33,875 bases of DNA from Methanomassiliicoccaceae archaeon (GTDB taxonomy: Archaea > Thermoplasmatota > Thermoplasmata > Methanomassiliicoccales > Methanomethylophilaceae). The stretch lies in the NCBI GenBank assembly GCA_009784745.1, contig WQXR01000002.1:1-33875 (forward strand), written 5' to 3'. A program made the translations under genes and the position numbers. Under the pieces are notes generated by a model. The model made no database searches. It worked only from the letters and a program-made list of their open reading frames with translations, and was not told the DNA's origin. Positions 1 to 5,913 of this stretch are shown here, one piece after another. The number at the start of each line of letters is the position of its first letter. Within the stretch, counting starts at the first letter, position 1.

Positions 1-384
1 AAAGACCGCATCCATAAGCATTCTCTCAACCATTACGATTATTGTGCTCTGTGCAATCTGGTGGTTCAAGAATTCATTTAACTGGCGGAGTTCCCATACC
101 AAAAAATCCGCAATCGGGAATTCGGCATCCAAGAATGATCGGAGGTCAGACAATTCCGTACTCGGATCTTTGTCATAATAAACGCCCTTAGCAGCATCCG
201 GCGAGGTTGCTATGTATAGATTTTCTCCCACATTTTCGACCAAATGACATGAGATCATTTTTGAAAAATGTCGGTTGAACGACCCAGAATTATATCTCGG
301 GTCTTCCTTCAATAAAGCATTTAGCACATCCTGTCTGCAGAATACATCGCCGTCAATGTTCTTCAGTACCGTTGCATATCTCAT
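1..384 (-). CDS. AbiEi/DUF6577-like protein, N-terminal part (runs off the window)
   Basis: An open frame of 128 codons on the minus strand starts at an ATG preceded by a good Shine-Dalgarno site (GGAAGTGATC) and is cut by the window edge. It is absent from the supplied ORF track because it has no stop inside the window. The visible protein begins MRYATVLKNIDGDVFC and looks like a winged-helix N-terminus. It continues with a segment (VWELRQLNEFLNHQ, then VMVERMLMDAVF) resembling the DUF6577/AbiEi-like family as I recall it; those proteins are often the regulatory partner of an AbiEii-type nucleotidyltransferase toxin. The partner, if present, would lie beyond base 1. The family assignment is from memory of a short motif, so it is moderate; that a gene is present is well supported. 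Confidence 0.55.
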   Translation of the reverse strand, partial: MRYATVLKNIDGDVFCRQDVLNALLKEDPRYNSGSFNRHFSKMISCHLVENVGENLYIATSPDAAKGVYYDKDPSTELSDLRSFLDAEFPIADFLVWELRQLNEFLNHQIAQSTIIVMVERMLMDAVF

Positions 385-669
385 CAGATCACTTCCTGTG
401 ATACATATTTCCGTTCGTCAAGAACTGATATATTAAAGGTGTATTAAGCAATAAAAATATAAATTTTGCTGAACACATAATAAAATGTCAGATCGATGTT
501 CAGTTCAGATGGTTCTGCGGTTTCAAAGAAAAGATGCAAAGTTTGAATGCCGATACCCCCAGGTAATCACGCGGTCGGCATAATGATCCGTAAAAGAGAA
601 CGTCTGAGAATGAAAGGCATGAAAGTTTATTCCGACATCGTTATTATTGTGTTTACTTTACAGACAAAC

Positions 670-1512
670 GTGGTAACGATACTCATACGCTATTCCGAGA
701 TAGGTTTGAAAAGCAAACCTATTCGAAAAAGATTCGAGACGCAATTAAAGGACAACATAATAAAAATGCTCTCTAACGACGGAATAGAAGGATTGGTAAC
801 ATCAGACGGTTCTCGATTATACGCGAACGTCGCTGACGCAGAGAATGCGACACGTTCGATAAAAAGAGTATTTGGCGTATCTTCGTTATCCGTTACAGAA
901 ACATGCGGCTCATCAATGAATGAGATATGCGAAACGGCAGCAAAGTATTCTGTATCACGAATAAAAGAAGGACAAACGTTCGCAGTACGTGCAAGAAGGG
1001 AAGGAACTCATCCGTACAATAGTATGGAATTAGGAAAGGAAGCAGGATCTGCGATATTCTTAGCAAATAAAAATATCAAAGTGAATTTAACAGATCCAGA
1101 TGTTACGTTCTACATCGAGGTACGAAATAATAGGACGTTCATATTCGATTCTTACATAAGATCTCACGCAGGTCTGCCTTTGGGAAGTCAGGGTCGAGTG
1201 ATAGCGGAAGTTAACGATGACCGCGGATTGCTTTCAGCGTGGTTAATGATGAAAAGAGGCTGCAGAACGATAATCGTCGGTAATTACGATATTAACGTAT
1301 TGAGAGCGTTCGACCCTTCGTTGAAAGTTGTTGCCGAAAGCGAACGCGATCGTTACAGAAAGGATATCTTAGGAAATGTTCTCGGAACTTCCTTGGAAAA
1401 TTTCGTTACAATTGACGTAAAAGAATATGATGTTCCCGTTTATTTTCCGACCATAGGCATGAGCGATAACGAAGTATCGGAAATGCTTGATATCATACGC
1501 TCAGAGATATGA
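670..1512 (+). CDS. ThiI-like THUMP-domain protein with degenerate PP-loop
   Basis: ThiI makes 4-thiouridine at tRNA position 8, using an N-terminal ferredoxin-like plus THUMP region to bind tRNA and a C-terminal PP-loop ATPase. The N-terminus here (ILIRYSEIGLKSKPIRKRFE) is typical of ThiI and a THUMP-like stretch follows to about residue 165. The next part aligns with the start of the PP-loop domain (GSQGRVIAEV...AWLMMKRGC), but the SGGxDS nucleotide loop is replaced by NDDRGL. At 280 residues the protein is about 100 shorter than archaeal ThiI proteins. It may bind tRNA without thiolating it. The track ORF begins at 547; I prefer GTG 670 because homology starts there, but ATG 610 or 619 are possible. 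It is convergent with rpl15e. Confidence 0.72.
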   Translation: MVTILIRYSEIGLKSKPIRKRFETQLKDNIIKMLSNDGIEGLVTSDGSRLYANVADAENATRSIKRVFGVSSLSVTETCGSSMNEICETAAKYSVSRIKEGQTFAVRARREGTHPYNSMELGKEAGSAIFLANKNIKVNLTDPDVTFYIEVRNNRTFIFDSYIRSHAGLPLGSQGRVIAEVNDDRGLLSAWLMMKRGCRTIIVGNYDINVLRAFDPSLKVVAESERDRYRKDILGNVLGTSLENFVTIDVKEYDVPVYFPTIGMSDNEVSEMLDIIRSEI

Positions 1513-1547
1513 AATTTTCAATTTCAAGGTCTTGAAATTGAAAATTT
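1512..1547. terminator. Perfect AT-rich inverted repeat between convergent genes
   Basis: Arms AAATTTTCAATTTCAAG and its exact complement (17 bases each) are separated by only GT. The repeat begins in the stop codon of the ThiI-like gene and lies about 45 bases past the end of rpl15e on the other strand. A shared transcription end for the two convergent genes is the simplest reading. Its AT-rich stem is unlike a GC-rich intrinsic terminator, so the function is inferred. Confidence 0.5.
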
Positions 1548-1592
1548 GAAAAGAGAAAAGGTTTGGACGTAAAAAAGGAATTAAAAAGGAAA

Positions 1593-2219
1593 TTACTTCC
1601 CTTTTCCGCCTTTAGCGTTTATCGACGGTCTGCACTTTTCCACGCCTTTGCCTTTCTTGTGCAGTCCTCTTCCTCTCTGTCCCGCGGACGTCTTTCCGCG
1701 GTACACACGTCCGCTCTGGTTCGGATCACATATCCAGTTAATTTTTGAATCGGACATTATGACCGGATGATGCGGATCAACGAGTATGACCTCATACCAT
1801 TCGTACTGACCGTCCATCCCTACCCAGTATGAGTTCAGAACTTCCAGGTTCGGATATCTTTTCTGTGCCCTTTCCTCAGCAATTCTCTGCAAACTCTTGC
1901 CGACGGTTATCTTGGTGATACCCTTTCTCTTCGCTCTGCGTCCGCCTTTGATCGTTCTTTTGTTGAAAGTACCTTTTCTTACTCTTCCGCGTACGATGAC
2001 GTAGCCTTGTTTCGCTTTATACCCTAAACTTCTGGCCCTGTCCAAACGCGTAGGACGTTCAACGCGGCAGAAGTTCTCTTCCCTTCTCCACTGATAACGT
2101 CTCTCTTTGTTGAGTTCTTTCAAATAACTTTTGTCAGGATTCTTCCATGCATCGGCGATGTATCGGTACATGCTCTTTCCGCTTACCGATGCGGCGCCTT
2201 CTTCTTTCTTATCTGCCAT
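1593..2219 (-). CDS. rpl15e: 50S ribosomal protein L15e
   Basis: A 208-residue basic protein matching archaeal/eukaryotic L15e over its full length, for example [20 protein letters not shown] near the start, RRYQWRREE, and the glycine/lysine-rich tail ([14 protein letters not shown]). It is a component of the large ribosomal subunit, bound to 23S rRNA. The start ATG has a strong Shine-Dalgarno site (AAAGGTGATC) just upstream and a TATA element (CTTTATATAC) about 90 bases upstream, so it is expressed on its own from a leader of roughly 60 bases. L15e has no bacterial counterpart, which supports an archaeal source. Confidence 0.95.
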   Translation of the reverse strand: MADKKEEGAASVSGKSMYRYIADAWKNPDKSYLKELNKERRYQWRREENFCRVERPTRLDRARSLGYKAKQGYVIVRGRVRKGTFNKRTIKGGRRAKRKGITKITVGKSLQRIAEERAQKRYPNLEVLNSYWVGMDGQYEWYEVILVDPHHPVIMSDSKINWICDPNQSGRVYRGKTSAGQRGRGLHKKGKGVEKCRPSINAKGGKGK

Positions 2220-2241
2220 TTAGATCACCTTTCCGGATTCA

Positions 2242-2252
2242 CCCCTTCGGGG
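2242..2252 (-). promoter_or_regulatory. Leader hairpin of rpl15e
   Basis: CCCC-GAA-GGGG in the minus-strand leader lies between the TATA element and the Shine-Dalgarno site of rpl15e. It is a small, stable hairpin in the untranslated leader of a ribosomal protein gene. A role in autoregulation is possible but unproven. Confidence 0.3.
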
Positions 2253-2303
2253 CACATCTCCGTCATAACGTTGCGTTACGTAGCGTCCGCATACAACTGA
2301 CCT

Positions 2304-2313
2304 GTATATAAAG
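2304..2313 (-). promoter_or_regulatory. TATA element of rpl15e
   Basis: CTTTATATAC on the minus strand, placed so that transcription would begin near base 2282. That gives a leader of about 60 bases containing the CCCC/GGGG hairpin and the Shine-Dalgarno site. Confidence 0.45.
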
Positions 2314-2386
2314 TTTTAAGAAAAGAATGATTCTGTTCGCGTATGCGCCCAAACCCTTTTTATTATCGGAATATAATGCGGCAGAC

Positions 2387-2764
2387 ATGCGCAGGATAAC
2401 CGTGGATCGTCTTATGGTTGTGCACAGATCCGCGATAGTGTCTGGTATGATGGACGAATTGAAACTGAAGGACGCCGTCAGAGACATCGGAACGCTGGAA
2501 TACATTGTGGAGAAAGCAAACAGTATTCGCGACGATCTCAGCAGAGCGGCCTTTTTGTTATACAGTATTGCGAACTACCATCCGTTCGTTGAAGGGAATA
2601 AACGGACAGCTTTCCTCATGGCAGGAGTGGTGTCTAAAAAGTGTGATCTCAAAGAAGAGGCTCACGAAAGCAATATCATGATCCGCAAAATTGCCGCAGG
2701 AGAAATGGATGAAGAAGGAGTCAAAAGGTGGATCGAAGAAAAGTTCTTTAAGACGACTCACTGA
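2387..2764 (+). CDS. Doc-type Fic-domain protein
   Basis: This 125-residue protein is the size of Doc toxins. It carries the Fic/Doc active-site signature HPFVEGNKR and a Doc-like N-terminus (ITVDRLMVVHRSAI). Doc proteins transfer a phosphate from a nucleotide to elongation factor Tu, and other Fic proteins transfer AMP. The ORF track starts at 2327, but ATG 2387 fits Doc length, and a TATA-like CTTTTTATTA sits about 25 bases upstream, suggesting a leaderless transcript. No Phd-like antitoxin precedes it, so it is an orphan in this window. Its 3' end overlaps by 7 bases the end of a small convergent ORF. Whether it is an active toxin cannot be told. Confidence 0.78.
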   Translation: MRRITVDRLMVVHRSAIVSGMMDELKLKDAVRDIGTLEYIVEKANSIRDDLSRAAFLLYSIANYHPFVEGNKRTAFLMAGVVSKKCDLKEEAHESNIMIRKIAAGEMDEEGVKRWIEEKFFKTTH

Positions 2765-2922
2765 CTTAAAAGCATCAGGAGTTCCTTATGTTTCTCGAGC
2801 ATATATTTCAGTCTTGCCCTATCCTCTGCCGAGAGTACCGACTCCTGTTTGAGATCGGGTGTAATGTCTATCGACATGGATGACTGTGTAACGCGCTCTT
2901 CATCAAGCATTATATGACCCAT
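2758..2922 (-). CDS. Small hypothetical protein, 54 residues
   Basis: This ORF is too short for the supplied track. It reads MGHIMLDEERVTQSS at the start and ends KYMLEKHKELLMLLSQ, predicted to be a charged amphipathic helix. It converges on the Doc-like gene and overlaps its last 7 bases. No clear Shine-Dalgarno site is present (GATGA lies just upstream). I do not recognise a family. The coding case rests on plausible amino-acid composition and on filling an otherwise empty gap. Confidence 0.4.
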   Translation of the reverse strand: MGHIMLDEERVTQSSMSIDITPDLKQESVLSAEDRARLKYMLEKHKELLMLLSQ

Positions 2923-3121
2923 GGGTCATCAGATATTTGAAAATATGGAATGAGGAGCATTCGGCGGATCCTTCACAGTATGACATCAATTATCAGTTAA
3001 CATTAAATACTACAAAACTCAGAATATCACCTATTCAGAGAAACTGTTTAATATAGGCACTAAAATTAAATACGGTTCCGCGGATAACACAGCAAGCATA
3101 TAATCAATGCAGGCGATAATT

Positions 3122-4510
3122 ATGGCAGCAGCAAAACCCTTATCGGTGTTCGAAGTGTACGACAGATTTCAGAACGGTAAAAAAGTAAGGGAGGAGATAT
3201 GGGATTATTCCACTATACCGGAGAACGCCGCCGCATTCAAAGAGAAATATAAATTAAGATTCGGGAAGAACGTAATTCCTGAAGATAAGGACATCAAGAA
3301 CCGTTTGTTCAACGCAGGAGTGGAGATGCTCGTCGAAACGGGATTCTTCAATCCCGATATCGGAAGGGTGATGTACATAACCGAATCAGAGATATTCGAA
3401 GGATTGAAGAGATCAACGAAAAGATTAAGATTGGGTACAGGAAGGGAAGAGGTCATATGCGGCCGCCGCCACGGTAACAGTTCCGTGAGGCCGGTGATAC
3501 AAGGCGGACCCACCGGTACACCTGTATCGGAAGATGTTTTCGTACCTATGATGCAGGCGTATGCACAGGAATCCATGATCGATACGCTGGCAAGCGGTGT
3601 CATGGCAACGATAGAAGGTCATCCTGCAACAGCAAATACGCCGTGGGAGATCAAAGCGACACTTGCCGAGATAAGATCAATAAAAGAGGGAATGATACGT
3701 GCCGGACGCCCCGGAATGGGGATCAAGGGGCCGGATACTCCGCTTTCCGCGGCCGGAAGGCTCATATCGGGATCGGGATCGGGAACGGGTCTCGCTCGGA
3801 ACGATCTTCATTTGTGTTCGCAACTGAACGAACTGAAGATGGACATGATGGGACTGAACGTGATAGCGGGATGGGCATCGGACGGCGATACCGTAATGGT
3901 TGAACAGATGCCGATGTTCGGCGGTTACTGCGGCGGTATCGAGGAAACGGCGATATGCAGCGTCGCAACAACACTTGCATCGGCGGCGCTGTTCGATGCC
4001 GATATACACTTGGACGGTACGATCAACATGAGCCTCGGTATTACAACGGCAAGAGAAGCGTTACAGATAGCAGCCCACGTCGCAGCAGCGATGGATGCGA
4101 ACACGGACATGCTTCTTGCCAATCAGTATTACACAGCCGCAGGCCCGTGCACAGAAATGTGCCTGTTCGAGGTCGCGGCGCAGGCGATATGTGATACAGC
4201 GTCAGGAAGAGAACTGATATCCGGTACCGCGTCAGCAAAAGGTATCGCAAGGGACAAGACAACACCGCTGGAAGCGAAGATGATGGCCGAATCATCGGCA
4301 GCGGCGGCAGGTATGAAGGTAACGGAAGTGAATCACATACTCGATATAATCATCCCAATGTACAGCGAAGGATTCCCGCAGCCGCCCAAAGGCAAGCGTT
4401 TTCAGGACTGTTATGACCTGAGAACGGTAACGCCGTCTGAGGAATATTTAGGGATATATGACAAAACAATACTGTCGTTGAAGGAGATAGGTCTCGATAT
4501 CAGATATTAA
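3122..4510 (+). CDS. Monomethylamine methyltransferase MtmB paralogue with Lys in place of pyrrolysine
   Basis: A full-length (462-residue) member of the MtmB family, about 60-65% identical by eye to the Pyl-containing mtmB at 7162-8547. MtmB moves the methyl group of monomethylamine to the corrinoid protein MtmC, using pyrrolysine 202 as electrophile. Here codon 202 is AAG (bases 3725-3727) in the otherwise conserved context GRPGMGI-K-GPDTPLSAAG, where the other copy has TAG. The active-site Glu229 of MtmB (SHEVSQLNEL) is Leu here (LHLCSQLNEL), with a two-residue insertion just before. EQMPMFGG (Glu259) and NQYY (Gln333 region) are kept. The start at 3122 matches the paralogue's N-terminus and has a GGCGAT site; the track start is 3107. 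No mtmC adjoins it; tRNA-Pyl and pylC follow. It cannot use the known chemistry unchanged, so its role is open. Confidence 0.88.
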   Translation: MAAAKPLSVFEVYDRFQNGKKVREEIWDYSTIPENAAAFKEKYKLRFGKNVIPEDKDIKNRLFNAGVEMLVETGFFNPDIGRVMYITESEIFEGLKRSTKRLRLGTGREEVICGRRHGNSSVRPVIQGGPTGTPVSEDVFVPMMQAYAQESMIDTLASGVMATIEGHPATANTPWEIKATLAEIRSIKEGMIRAGRPGMGIKGPDTPLSAAGRLISGSGSGTGLARNDLHLCSQLNELKMDMMGLNVIAGWASDGDTVMVEQMPMFGGYCGGIEETAICSVATTLASAALFDADIHLDGTINMSLGITTAREALQIAAHVAAAMDANTDMLLANQYYTAAGPCTEMCLFEVAAQAICDTASGRELISGTASAKGIARDKTTPLEAKMMAESSAAAAGMKVTEVNHILDIIIPMYSEGFPQPPKGKRFQDCYDLRTVTPSEEYLGIYDKTILSLKEIGLDIRY

Positions 4511-4547
4511 AACGTTTCTGTTATTGTACGTATTTTTAGAAACGTTT
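4510..4547. promoter_or_regulatory. Inverted repeat AAACGTTTCT / AGAAACGTTT
   Basis: Two perfect 10-base arms, each containing the self-palindromic AAACGTTT, are separated by 18 bases. They begin in the stop codon of the mtmB paralogue and lie about 80 bases upstream of tRNA-Pyl. The repeat could be a terminator hairpin or paired operator half-sites for the pylT-pylC unit. The sequence does not decide. Confidence 0.4.
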
Positions 4548-4590
4548 AAATATCTAATCAGCAGAAAATCATCCAATAGACAGAAACTGA

Positions 4591-4599
4591 TATATATTT
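4591..4599 (+). promoter_or_regulatory. TATA element of tRNA-Pyl / pylC
   Basis: TATATATTT lies about 30 bases before the mature tRNA-Pyl 5' end. That is the expected position for a promoter starting transcription just upstream of the tRNA. No other promoter-like element is seen before pylC, which begins 16 bases after the tRNA, so the two are probably one transcript. Confidence 0.45.
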
Positions 4600-4627
4600 G
4601 ATACCACAAGTCCCCAAAGCAACACAC

Positions 4628-4694
4628 GGGGGACGGTCTGGGACCGGTAGGCCTCTACAGCCGCGCTAGCGGGGTTCAATTCCCCGGTCCCTCG
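4628..4694 (+). tRNA. pylT: tRNA-Pyl (CUA)
   Basis: The acceptor arms GGGGGAC/GTCCCTC form 7 pairs (one G-U). The D-arm GGTC-TGG-GACC starts directly after the acceptor, with no bases 8-9 and only a 3-base loop. The anticodon loop is CTCTACA with anticodon CTA. The T-arm is CGGGG-TTCAATT-CCCCG, and the variable region is 3 bases. CCA is not encoded. The anticodon stem is interrupted: three pairs (GGC/GCC) next to the loop, an A opposite GC, then two outer pairs. This closely follows the compact tRNA-Pyl of Methanomethylophilus alvus as I recall it, and it reads the UAG codon of mtmB. It is tightly linked to pylC. Confidence 0.9.
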
Positions 4695-4710
4695 CTTGCT
4701 AGGGATCAGC

Positions 4711-5856
4711 ATGAAAATAGCAATAGTCGGCGGGGCGCTCCAAGGCATGGAGGCGGTATATCTTGCAAAGAAAGCAGGATTCAAAACGCTCGTATTAGAT
4801 AAAAGCAACAATGCGCCTGCGTTCTCGATGTCCGATGAATTCGAAACGATCGATATACTTGAAAGAGAGAGCGACGCGAGAAAGATATTCAGGAAATGTG
4901 ATGCCGTATTACCGGCATGCGAAAACATGAGAGCATTATTGAAATTGGATGAGATGTTCCGATATTCGGATATTCCTTTACTGTTCGACATGCGTTCTTA
5001 TAAGATATCATCGTCAAAGAACGCATCCAACGCCATGATGGAAAAGATAGGGATACCTATGCCGAAGAAATGGCAGGAATGCGATCTTCCCGTCATCGTA
5101 AAACCGTCGTCACAAAGCGGAAGCGTCGGTGTCACAGTTGCTTACACCAAGGACGAACTGAACGAAGGGATACGCAAAGTAATGGGTCTCGGCGATGAGC
5201 CGGTGATACAGGAATTCGTCCGCGGAAAGAATGTATCCGTCGAGGTCATAGGCGACGGCGAGGAATTCCGATCTTTCGTTACCACGGAAATAATGTTAAG
5301 CAAGGATCGTGACTGCAAAAGAGTAAAGTGCTCACCAGAAATTCTCAGCGAACAAAGAGAGCAGGAATTCAAAAGGATCGCGGAAAGAACGGCAAGAAGC
5401 ATCGATCTGAGATCGCTGATGGATGTTGAGGCGATAGAAACGAAGAACGGACTGAAAGTATTGGAAATAGATGCGCGCATCCCAAGCCAAACGCCGGCCG
5501 CGGTATTGGCGGCCACAGGCATCAATCTGCTGGAAGAGATGATACATCCGTCATCGGCGGTAAATGAAGGAAAGGCATCGTCGTATGAACATTTTATCGT
5601 AAGATATGGAAAGATGATGACCTGCGGCGAAAAGGAATTCGCCAATGTCCGTGATCCTAAGATCATCCGCGGACTGTTCGGCGCGGACGAGATGATAACC
5701 GATCATGAGAACGGATCCAATATATGGAGATGTACGATGATAAATTCCGCCGCCGATGAAAAAGAGCTGGAAAAGAAACGTGCCAGATGTATAAACGCAA
5801 TAATAAAAGAATGCGAAATATACGAATTCGCCGACGAGTCGCCGGCTATATCGTGA
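4711..5856 (+). CDS. pylC: 3-methylornithine--L-lysine ligase PylC
   Basis: PylC is an ATP-grasp enzyme that joins (3R)-3-methyl-D-ornithine to the epsilon-amine of lysine, the middle step of pyrrolysine biosynthesis (PylB, PylC, PylD). The 381-residue protein has the PylC N-terminus (MKIAIVGGALQGMEAVYLAKKAG), an ATP-grasp core (VIVKPSSQSGSVGV, VIQEFVRGKNVSVEVIGDG) and the late signature LKVLEIDARIPSQTPAAVLAATGINL. I start it at ATG 4711 rather than the track's 4696, because the upstream TTG abuts the tRNA and homology starts at MKIAIVGG. It begins 16 bases after tRNA-Pyl. pylB, pylD and pylS are not in the window, so the pyl genes are dispersed here. A hairpin/T-run terminator follows. Confidence 0.93.
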   Translation: MKIAIVGGALQGMEAVYLAKKAGFKTLVLDKSNNAPAFSMSDEFETIDILERESDARKIFRKCDAVLPACENMRALLKLDEMFRYSDIPLLFDMRSYKISSSKNASNAMMEKIGIPMPKKWQECDLPVIVKPSSQSGSVGVTVAYTKDELNEGIRKVMGLGDEPVIQEFVRGKNVSVEVIGDGEEFRSFVTTEIMLSKDRDCKRVKCSPEILSEQREQEFKRIAERTARSIDLRSLMDVEAIETKNGLKVLEIDARIPSQTPAAVLAATGINLLEEMIHPSSAVNEGKASSYEHFIVRYGKMMTCGEKEFANVRDPKIIRGLFGADEMITDHENGSNIWRCTMINSAADEKELEKKRARCINAIIKECEIYEFADESPAIS

Positions 5857-5878
5857 ATGAAGAAAAAAAGAAAAGGAT

Positions 5879-5912
5879 GCATCCTTCCGGATGCTGTCCT
5901 ATGGTGTTTTTT
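5879..5912. terminator. Hairpin terminator between pylC and amt
   Basis: Stem GCATCC-TTCC-GGATGC is followed 12 bases later by TTTTTT on the plus strand. On the minus strand the same hairpin is followed by a CTTTTCTTTTTTT tract. It could therefore end both pylC and the convergent mtmC-mtmB-amt operon. Confidence 0.6.
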
Positions 5913-5913
5913 G

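Noticed and set aside
4696-4710. TTG 4696 as the pylC start (ORF track)
   Set aside because: It begins two bases after the tRNA-Pyl discriminator; homology starts at ATG 4711.
5142-5666. 174-residue minus-strand ORF
   Set aside because: It is a shadow of pylC, made of serine/leucine-rich translation typical of an antisense frame.
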